Shown: positions 1 through 4,949 of the stretch, piece by piece
How the letters are laid out: each line of letters starts with the position of its first letter
Numbering within the stretch: the stretch's first letter is position 1
Assembly: GCA_028693695.1 (NCBI GenBank)
Contig: JAQUUV010000030.1
Span: 1-6,121 of the forward strand
Direction: 5' to 3'
Source: Syntrophomonas sp.
Lineage (GTDB): Bacteria > Bacillota > Syntrophomonadia > Syntrophomonadales > Syntrophomonadaceae
Length of the DNA stretch: 6,121 nucleotides
Made by a program: the position numbers and the translations under genes
The notes under the pieces: generated by a model
Database searches by the model: none
Told to the model about the DNA's origin: nothing
The model's input: only the letters and a program-made list of their open reading frames with translations

Positions 1-863
1 GCATTGGTGGCTACGATAACGCGGATTTCATCATATAGAAAGTCTTCCTGGTTTTGATTCCTTTCCTCCTTATCGAGCCCGGCATGATAACGTCCTACCG
101 GATAACCCCTGGACTGCAGGTGTTGGCACAGAGCATCTACCTCTTTGCGCGTAGCAGCATAGATGATACCGGCCTGCTCGGGATGGTTCTTGACATAACT
201 ACTTATAAAATTGGTCTTGTCTACCCCTTTGACAGCCGATAAATGCAGGTTCTCGCGTTTAAAACCAGTCACATAAACATCCGGAACGGACAACTCCAAC
301 ATTTTGACTATATCCTCACGTACCCGCATAGTAGCGGTAGCAGTAAATGCAGCTACGACCGGACGTTCAGATAGTTCCGCTATCCAGGGGGCAATGTCCA
401 GATAGGAAGGTCTAAAATCATGTCCCCATTGGGAAACACAATGGGCCTCGTCAATGGCAATCAAAGCAACTGGCAGGTTCCTGAGGAGATTGGTGAAGTT
501 CTCCGATCCTAGCCGTTCCGGAGCTACATAGAGAAGCTTATATCGTCCTTGGTGAGCCTCTGATAGGCAGGTACGGATCTCCCGCACTCCCATTCCGCTG
601 TTAATACAAGCGGCAGGAATCCCCAGGTCGTTTAAGGCATCGACCTGGTCTTTCATCAGCGCAATAAGTGGTGAAATAACCAAACTCATTCCGGGTAAAA
701 GGAGCGCCGGAATCTGATAGCAAACTGATTTGCCGCCACCAGTAGGCATGATTCCCATAGTATCCCGACCCTGCAAAATGCTATCTATAATAGCCTCTTG
801 TCCAGGTTTAAAGGACTCGTAACCAAAATATTTTTTTAGAGCTATCTGGACATTATTGGCCAT
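1..863 (-). CDS. recQ: ATP-dependent DNA helicase RecQ, N-terminal part (cut by left window edge)
   Basis: RecQ is a superfamily 2, 3'-to-5' DNA helicase that acts in recombination and replication-fork repair. Reading from the ATG at 863-861, the frame stays open for 287 codons to the window edge. Visible motifs are: motif 0 (FKPGQ, residues 18-22); Walker A (MPTGGGKS, 39-46); motif Ia (VISPLIALMKDQ, 62-73); the DEAH Walker B box (138-141), followed by the RecQ-specific aromatic-rich loop (SQWGHDFRPSY, 144-154); motif III (FTATAT, 173-178); and motif IV with GIIYAATR (232-239) and RYHAGL (258-263). The last residues, IVATN, start motif V, so the arginine-finger motif VI, zinc-binding, winged-helix and HRDC regions lie outside the window. 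The start is supported by GGAGG at 873-869, 5 nt ahead of the ATG, and by the family-typical N-terminus. The gene lies 72 nt downstream of the thiamine-binding gene and may share its transcript. No frameshift is seen. Confidence 0.97.
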   Translation of the reverse strand, partial: MANNVQIALKKYFGYESFKPGQEAIIDSILQGRDTMGIMPTGGGKSVCYQIPALLLPGMSLVISPLIALMKDQVDALNDLGIPAACINSGMGVREIRTCLSEAHQGRYKLLYVAPERLGSENFTNLLRNLPVALIAIDEAHCVSQWGHDFRPSYLDIAPWIAELSERPVVAAFTATATMRVREDIVKMLELSVPDVYVTGFKRENLHLSAVKGVDKTNFISSYVKNHPEQAGIIYAATRKEVDALCQHLQSRGYPVGRYHAGLDKEERNQNQEDFLYDEIRVIVATN

Positions 864-874
864 ATTATCCTCCA

Positions 875-899
875 AAGAGTAAATATGCTTATTTCTCTT
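875..899 (-). other. AT-rich inverted repeat just upstream of the recQ ribosome binding site
   Basis: On the minus strand, AAGAG-AAATA is followed by a 4-nt loop, TATTT, one unpaired A, and CTCTT. This could form a 10-bp stem ending 1 nt before the recQ GGAGG (873-869). It has no GC-rich core and no following T-run, so it is not a convincing terminator. It could be an mRNA hairpin near the ribosome binding site or chance AT-rich sequence. Confidence 0.25.
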
Positions 900-935
900 C
901 AAAAATTTATTGTCTGAATCATTATCATCAGCAGA

Positions 936-1235
936 TTACATTTTTTCCTCAACCGACTTTATTTTCTGTTCAATAGATGCATCCTTATCCCTTCTATCAT
1001 CGATGCGAATGGTAGTTGATACTCTCATTGCACCGCTGGCAAAAGGTACCTCGTGCATCTTCCGGATCTCCTGGAAGATTAGATCCAGATCCCCCTCCAA
1101 TATACTACCCATAGGGGTTAACAGGCTCTTGACACTTTTTTGTTCCTCCAGTATTTTATGGCAGTCAGCCACATATTTACTGACACTGGTGTTCCCGGTT
1201 CCCATTGGTATAATTGCTACTTCAACAATTGCCAC
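936..1235 (-). CDS. Thiamine-binding protein, MTH1187/YkoF-like (UPF0045) family
   Basis: This encodes a 99-residue cytoplasmic protein with a ferredoxin-like fold family signature. The N-terminus AIVEVAIIPMGTG, then SKYVADCHKIL, LLTPMGSILEGDLD and a C-terminal basic strand (VSTTIRIDDRRDK) match the small thiamine/pyrimidine-binding proteins of the MTH1187/YqgV group. Members bind thiamine or its HMP moiety, but their cellular role is unsettled. The reading frame has an ATG at 1250-1248, but that ATG has no ribosome binding site in front of it and instead overlaps one. GGAGGT (1248-1243) lies 7 nt before a GTG at 1235-1233, and starting there gives the family-typical beginning M-A-I-V-E-V. 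I therefore call the GTG start. The gene has its own upstream promoter and no signal peptide or membrane segment. No TPP riboswitch fits in the roughly 40-nt leader, and no thiamine transport or synthesis gene is adjacent. Confidence 0.88.
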   Translation of the reverse strand: MAIVEVAIIPMGTGNTSVSKYVADCHKILEEQKSVKSLLTPMGSILEGDLDLIFQEIRKMHEVPFASGAMRVSTTIRIDDRRDKDASIEQKIKSVEEKM

Positions 1236-1242
1236 AATAGCC

Positions 1243-1248
1243 ACCTCC
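1243..1248 (-). promoter_or_regulatory. Ribosome binding site GGAGGT that decides a GTG start
   Basis: GGAGGT sits 7 nt ahead of the GTG at 1235-1233. It overlaps the in-frame ATG at 1250-1248, which cannot use it. This places the start of the thiamine-binding gene five codons downstream of the longest reading frame. Confidence 0.75.
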
Positions 1249-1283
1249 ATTATTCAATTTACGGTTCATTGATATCGAATTTC

Positions 1284-1312
1284 AGTATAATTCAACCTGA
1301 TATAAACGGCAA
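1284..1312 (-). promoter_or_regulatory. Predicted housekeeping sigma promoter for the thiamine-binding gene
   Basis: On the minus strand, a TTGCCG -35 box (1312-1307), a 17-nt spacer and a TATACT -10 box (1289-1284) fit a sigma-A type promoter. The implied transcription start near 1277 leaves a leader of about 40 nt before the GTG start. This would separate the thiamine-binding gene (and perhaps recQ) from the upstream activase gene. It is predicted from consensus only. Confidence 0.55.
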
Positions 1313-1356
1313 ACAATACAAAGTTACGGGGACAATGCTTAAAATGCGTGTCGATT

Positions 1357-2067
1357 CTATAGGTTAACCACGCGTACTTCTTTTACATAAACAGCACATT
1401 TATCTGCTATTTCCTGCATTTCTTCTTTGCTGTAAGGAACCACCCGGGCATAGCCAGGTTCCAGGGTAACACGGGGGTTGAACTGCTGCAGGGTGTATAT
1501 ATCGCATTCTTCAATATACCGGGCAATATCTACAATGTCTTCGGCAGTGTGCAAGGCGGGCACGACCGTAGTTCGAAATTCCAGGTTCACCGGTGAGCTT
1601 CTTAAGAGATGAATGGAACTACGTATATTAAAAAAGTCTTCCGAACTTAATTTGCCACAGGCCTTCAGGTATTTCTTATATTCCAGAGGTGCTTTTATGT
1701 CCATGGCAACATAGTCCAGCATACTGTGATTAAGCAATTTTTCCAGCATAGTTGGGTTGGTTCCGTTGGTATCTAGTTTGACTAGACAGCGCAGCGATTT
1801 TATACGGGCTATATCAATAGGAAGTTCCTCATTCAGGGTCGGTTCTCCCCCGCTGATAACCACCCCGTCCAGGAAGCTCCGTCTGACCACTAGAAATTCC
1901 AGCACTTCTTCTATATCTATCGGTTTTACCAGTATCTTCGGTTTCACCAGCAGGTCTGGGTTGTGACAAAACGGGCACCGCATATTACACCCTCGAGTAA
2001 AAAGCACCGCAGCTATTTCCCCGGGGTAATCCACCAGACTCTGTTTGATCATCCCTGCATATTTCAT
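1357..2067 (-). CDS. nrdG: Radical SAM activating protein, anaerobic ribonucleoside-triphosphate reductase activase type (NrdG2-like)
   Basis: This 236-residue cytoplasmic iron-sulfur protein is predicted to use S-adenosylmethionine to install the glycyl radical on an anaerobic class III ribonucleotide reductase (NrdD). The N-terminus (KQSLVDYPG, residues 8-16) is typical of the NrdG2 subgroup. The [4Fe-4S] cluster motif CxxxCxxC is C27-N-M-R-C31-P-F-C34 followed by HN. The SAM-binding GGE motif is SGGEPT (72-77), and later strands carry KLDTNGT (97-103) and AMDIKAP (121-127). There is no second ferredoxin-like cysteine cluster like that of pyruvate formate-lyase activases. The C-terminal segment (TLQQFNPR and after) is complete. 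The ATG start matches the family, although its ribosome binding site is poor: the only candidate, AAGG, is 12 nt away inside a small hairpin. No nrdD lies in the window, so the partner is inferred; another glycyl-radical enzyme could be the substrate. Confidence 0.88.
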   Translation of the reverse strand: MKYAGMIKQSLVDYPGEIAAVLFTRGCNMRCPFCHNPDLLVKPKILVKPIDIEEVLEFLVVRRSFLDGVVISGGEPTLNEELPIDIARIKSLRCLVKLDTNGTNPTMLEKLLNHSMLDYVAMDIKAPLEYKKYLKACGKLSSEDFFNIRSSIHLLRSSPVNLEFRTTVVPALHTAEDIVDIARYIEECDIYTLQQFNPRVTLEPGYARVVPYSKEEMQEIADKCAVYVKEVRVVNL

Positions 2068-2071
2068 ATCG

Positions 2072-2086
2072 GATAATCGCCTTATC
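2072..2086 (-). other. Small inverted repeat at the nrdG-like translation start
   Basis: GATAA, a 5-nt loop, then TTATC could form a short stem ending 4 nt before the ATG of the activase gene. The only Shine-Dalgarno-like bases (AAGG) lie within this stem-loop. It is weak and may be chance. Confidence 0.25.
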
Positions 2087-2143
2087 TAAGTTATTCTCTG
2101 GAATACTTACTCATGAAAAACAATTAGTATCCAGCTAACAAAG

Positions 2144-2152
2144 ATTATACCA
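2144..2152 (-). promoter_or_regulatory. nrdG: Extended -10 promoter of the nrdG-like gene
   Basis: The minus strand reads TGG followed by a perfect TATAAT (2149-2144), which is an extended -10 element (TGn-TATAAT). The hexamer 17 nt upstream (CCATTT, 2172-2167) is a poor -35, as is common for extended -10 promoters or those helped by an activator. Transcription would start near 2137, leaving a leader of about 70 nt. This suggests the activase is transcribed independently of the germination operon upstream. Confidence 0.55.
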
Positions 2153-2172
2153 TAATTGAATAGAAGAAATGG

Positions 2173-2222
2173 CCACAGTTGAGACATTAAGAGTTGAAGC
2201 GGCATAAGTGAATCCCACAGTT
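2173..2222 (-). repeat. Pair of 8-bp direct repeats AACTGTGG upstream of the nrdG-like promoter
   Basis: AACTGTGG occurs at 2180-2173 and 2222-2215 on the minus strand, with start-to-start spacing of 42 bp (about four helical turns). The nearer copy abuts the weak -35 position of the extended -10 promoter. This is where an activator might bind, but no known operator (Rex, FNR or NrdR consensus) is recognised. Chance is possible for an 8-mer pair. Confidence 0.3.
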
Positions 2223-2259
2223 TAATATAAACCAATTACAAATTCTGAGCCCATGATAA

Positions 2260-3393
2260 TCAGGTGTTCGATGATACTTCGTTAGCTTGGTTAGAGCTCG
2301 TTTTCATCCCTATTTTCACTCTAATTAAGGCAATAACCAACAAAAACGTAGGGATTAGGTATTCAAAAACCAGTGCCACCCCTGGGAAAGTTTGGGGTAT
2401 ACCCGTCAGCATATCAGGAATATTTTTATAGAAGCTAAATGAAAGCACCAGTACTAAAGCTGCCACGGGCAAAACTACATAATGATAAGATTTCAAATTC
2501 AATATTTGCGAGATTCCGTTGCTAATCATAAACTGTATAAGCATAATTTTTCCCCAAAAGGCCACTACCCACATGCACAACAAGAAAATCTTAATCCCGA
2601 TGGGTTGTATGAAGACGCCGAGAAAGAAGGGAGCATATGTAGATCGAATGGTTGTTGCCACTCCCAGAACCGTCACCATGGCTACGGTCATACTCGTCAT
2701 AAAGAATGTTATCGCTAGACTGGCTGCAATTCCAGCGATAAGCCCTGCCCGGGGACTTGGGGCATAGGGTAATATCATACCCAGGAGGAATAGTTCACCC
2801 CAGTAAACAAAGGGTATCATGGTGCTTTTTAAGGTGTTGGCAAGCCCGGCTTCCCCAACGGGAAGCAGAGCTTCCAGCTTCATATGGGGCATAGCCAGCA
2901 CGATAGTCGTTGTAAAGACTATACCAATTACCAGCCAGTATATACTCATGGTACGGCTGATTACCTCGAAGCCGGAAAATACACTGTAAGTTGTGACAAA
3001 TATAAACGAGATAGCCAATACTATTGGGGGAGTAAATTTGTATGCACCGGTTCCATAAAACAAGGCCATAGCTTCTCTTAAAACTGAGGAGACTAAGTAA
3101 AACATGAATATAATATAAAACACTCCCAGCACTTTTCCGGCTGCTTTTCCCAGTATTAAAGGGAGATACTCCATAAAAGTTTTACCAGGGAATAAGATAC
3201 CCAGCCGATAAACGACATAAACCACATAGACTCCATACAAAGCAGCTATAATGCTTGCCATCCATCCATCCTGACGGGCGATTTTGCATGTCGAAGAGGA
3301 AACAAACAAAACTGCGGTTGTGCCTACCAGGTTTACTAGCAAGCCCATTATCGAATAGGTATCAGTTTTGTATAGACCGTTACTACTCTTCAT
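2260..3393 (-). CDS. gerB: Spore germination protein, GerB family (germinant receptor B subunit, APC-type permease)
   Basis: This 377-residue inner spore membrane protein belongs to the GerAB/endospore permease family, a branch of the amino acid-polyamine-organocation transporters. The B subunit is thought to hold the nutrient germinant binding site of the Ger receptor. About ten hydrophobic segments are visible, roughly at residues 14-34, 45-65, 85-107, 121-140, 149-169, 191-210, 216-243, 265-290, 304-322 and 341-360. The family-typical QDGW lies at the start of helix 2 (41-44), and LGKAAGK precedes helix 3. A short hydrophilic, serine/asparagine-rich tail ends the protein. Length is normal for the family (about 360-380). 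The ATG at 3393-3391 has GAAAGGA (3409-3403) 9 nt ahead. The gene is last in the ger cluster, 83 nt after the small D-like gene. The symbol denotes family, not the exact paralogue. Confidence 0.93.
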   Translation of the reverse strand: MKSSNGLYKTDTYSIMGLLVNLVGTTAVLFVSSSTCKIARQDGWMASIIAALYGVYVVYVVYRLGILFPGKTFMEYLPLILGKAAGKVLGVFYIIFMFYLVSSVLREAMALFYGTGAYKFTPPIVLAISFIFVTTYSVFSGFEVISRTMSIYWLVIGIVFTTTIVLAMPHMKLEALLPVGEAGLANTLKSTMIPFVYWGELFLLGMILPYAPSPRAGLIAGIAASLAITFFMTSMTVAMVTVLGVATTIRSTYAPFFLGVFIQPIGIKIFLLCMWVVAFWGKIMLIQFMISNGISQILNLKSYHYVVLPVAALVLVLSFSFYKNIPDMLTGIPQTFPGVALVFEYLIPTFLLVIALIRVKIGMKTSSNQANEVSSNT

Positions 3394-3426
3394 TTAGGTC
3401 AATCCTTTCGTAAATACTAAGGTCAG
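3394..3426 (-). other. Possible 10-residue leader peptide ending at the gerB start codon
   Basis: A CTG at 3426-3424 lies 8 nt after a perfect AGGAGG (3440-3435) and opens a frame of ten codons (M-T-L-V-F-T-K-G-L-T if CTG initiates). Its TAA stop (3396-3394) directly abuts the gerB ATG. The layout would suit translational coupling or leader control of gerB. CTG initiation is rare in bacteria and the peptide matches nothing known to me, so this is tentative. GerB also has its own adequate ribosome binding site inside this frame. Confidence 0.25.
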
Positions 3427-3434
3427 GGGACACA

Positions 3435-3440
3435 CCTCCT
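3435..3440 (-). promoter_or_regulatory. Perfect AGGAGG far upstream of gerB
   Basis: This is the strongest Shine-Dalgarno match in the gap before gerB, but it is 41 nt from the gerB ATG and so cannot directly serve it. It may serve the CTG-started leader frame or be a relic of an earlier start. The following bases (CC-CCT) could pair with it in a short bulged hairpin. Confidence 0.4.
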
Positions 3441-3476
3441 ACCTAACGGCTTGAAATTGTCCTCATATTTGCCTTG

Positions 3477-3722
3477 TTACCCCAACATCTGCTCCATAAA
3501 TTGGGTCACCGGGATAAATAGTAACTTTAACCCGTCTATGAGATTGGGAAGCTGCCAGTTAAGCAACAGGCCAAAGCTATAGACCATGGCCAGCACCAGC
3601 AAAAAACTAAACGCCGCCAGCTCCGGCCATAATGCATTTTTCACCATGTAGGGCACCTGGATGAAGATGATACCTAAATATGCGAGGCTGACCGCGATGA
3701 TCAAAGCAAGCTCCTCCAACAT
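3477..3722 (-). CDS. Small two-helix membrane protein of the germination operon (putative GerD-type accessory subunit)
   Basis: This encodes an 81-residue protein with two hydrophobic segments, about residues 5-27 and 35-54, separated by a short polar stretch (KNALWPE). It ends in an amphipathic tail (NWQLPNLIDGLKLLFIP...). Some Bacillus ger operons carry a D gene for a small two-helix protein that modulates receptor function. Size, topology and position between gerC and gerB point to the same role here, but assignment rests on context rather than a diagnostic motif. It starts 3 nt after the gerC stop, so translation is probably coupled. The start is uncertain: the ATG at 3722-3720 has no ribosome binding site upstream, whereas GGAGGAG (3717-3711) lies inside the frame and 6 nt before a TTG at 3704-3702, which would give 75 residues. 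The protein is too short to be GerB or GerC debris. Confidence 0.75.
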   Translation of the reverse strand: MLEELALIIAVSLAYLGIIFIQVPYMVKNALWPELAAFSFLLVLAMVYSFGLLLNWQLPNLIDGLKLLFIPVTQFMEQMLG

Positions 3723-3725
3723 GTT

Positions 3726-4949
3726 TTATTTCTGACCAGGCTCCGGCGAATTACCGATTAAAGCTGTATGCTCGATTAAGGATTTGACCTGAATATCTAC
3801 CTGTACCTCGGGAAATAAATCCGGCCATTCACTTTGTAACTGGCGCCAATCGTCCGGGTACTTGCGGTGCACCGCCTCCCCCAGGCCGAAAACATCCACC
3901 TTGTATTCCTGCTGGGCTTTTTGCAGGGCAGCTTCAACCTCACGTTTCACCTCTTCACCCTGGGCAGCTTCTAATCTATTCATTTCTTCAGGCTGATCAA
4001 CTTTGACTCCTGCCTGGTTGTCTTCCAGGTAGCTTTTCACCTCAATCCTGGCCGTAATATAAACCTGTCCGCCCCTGATTTCAGGCTGCAGCTTGCATTT
4101 TGCATACAATATGGTTGTCACGGCTTTTTTACCCTCTTTTTCTGGAATGGGAATCTCGATAATCCCCCCCTTTACCTCCCCCCTCAACCACAGGAGCCCT
4201 CGACTCTCATCCTTATTTAACCATCCCACCATTTTATCTCGCTTGAATACGGCGGTGCCATTCATGGTAGTATTATTCAACGGTTCCGGAACACTGCCAT
4301 CTAGTATTCCATGACCCTGGTCGGTGGGAAGGGAGGCGTTGGGCTGGCTCTCTACCACCGCCGTATAGGGCTGGGTGCTTTCACTCTGCAATAACCTAAT
4401 GAATTCCTCCAGATTAACGGGGGCATATGCAAAAGATTCATTACGATATTTAATAATTTGGCTAATGCGGTTGGCGGGAGTGGTAGTTATTCTTCCCGGC
4501 ACATCCAGCAGGTTTATCAGGTTGCCCCTTCCTACGATAAACCAGGAGTCGAGCCGGATTTGCGGATCCCGTTCCAAAAAGTCCACAATGTCGTGTACTC
4601 CTCTTTCCCGTGCCAAGTCTTCTGATACAATAAACAAAGTGGTATGGGATAGATTACGTTTGGTGGCTACTAACTTAGTCACTCCATTTAACGCATCATA
4701 AAGCGTATCTCCCTCAATCACTGCATTGCGGTAGGCTTTTTCAAATTCCACGCCTTTGCCGCCGGTACCTTTGGCTAAAGCTGCGGTATTAATGGTCTGC
4801 ATGATGACCCGGATCCTCCCCTCGCTGCCCTGCTCTATGGCTACTCCGCTTACTATTCCCAGATCTTCCAGTTCATTTCGATCCCAGCAGCCGGACACCA
4901 TTAAGAGGTTCAGAACCAGCAGGAAGACGATGACTATACGGCGAATCAT
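3726..4949 (-). CDS. gerC: Spore germination lipoprotein, Ger(x)C family (germinant receptor C subunit)
   Basis: This 407-residue lipoprotein is anchored to the outer face of the inner spore membrane and is part of the Ger nutrient receptor. It begins with a basic N-terminus (MIRR), a hydrophobic signal segment (5-17) and a lipobox VSGC with the lipidated cysteine at C21. The hallmark CWDRNELEDLGIVSG (21-35) follows. Other conserved GerC features are SHTTLFIVSEDLA (101-113), the central GTAVFKRDKMVGWL (231-244), and the C-terminal domain with VDVFGLGEAVHRKYP (351-365). A glutamate/lysine-rich helix lies around 320-350. The ATG overlaps the gerA stop (ATGA), a 4-nt overlap implying translational coupling. 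The run of eight Gs just upstream is the only Shine-Dalgarno candidate. Length is slightly above the usual 360-400. The symbol denotes family level. Confidence 0.95.
   Translation of the reverse strand: MIRRIVIVFLLVLNLLMVSGCWDRNELEDLGIVSGVAIEQGSEGRIRVIMQTINTAALAKGTGGKGVEFEKAYRNAVIEGDTLYDALNGVTKLVATKRNLSHTTLFIVSEDLARERGVHDIVDFLERDPQIRLDSWFIVGRGNLINLLDVPGRITTTPANRISQIIKYRNESFAYAPVNLEEFIRLLQSESTQPYTAVVESQPNASLPTDQGHGILDGSVPEPLNNTTMNGTAVFKRDKMVGWLNKDESRGLLWLRGEVKGGIIEIPIPEKEGKKAVTTILYAKCKLQPEIRGGQVYITARIEVKSYLEDNQAGVKVDQPEEMNRLEAAQGEEVKREVEAALQKAQQEYKVDVFGLGEAVHRKYPDDWRQLQSEWPDLFPEVQVDIQVKSLIEHTALIGNSPEPGQK

Noticed and set aside
1236..1356. TPP riboswitch upstream of the thiamine-binding gene
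   Set aside because: No thi-box-like conserved sequence was seen, and the predicted leader of about 40 nt is too short for one.
910..1367. Plus-strand reading frames opposite the thiamine-binding gene
   Set aside because: They lie antisense to a well-supported family gene and show no recognisable domain or ribosome binding site.
2153..2259. Rho-independent terminator after gerB
   Set aside because: The only inverted repeat (GTTTA/TAAAC at 2220-2232) is 5 bp, AT-rich and lacks a T-run; no convincing terminator was found.
1328..3432. GGGGACA occurrences (near 1328 and near 3426) as mobile repeat remnants
   Set aside because: There are only two short 7-mers in the window with no shared flanking sequence, so they are indistinguishable from chance.
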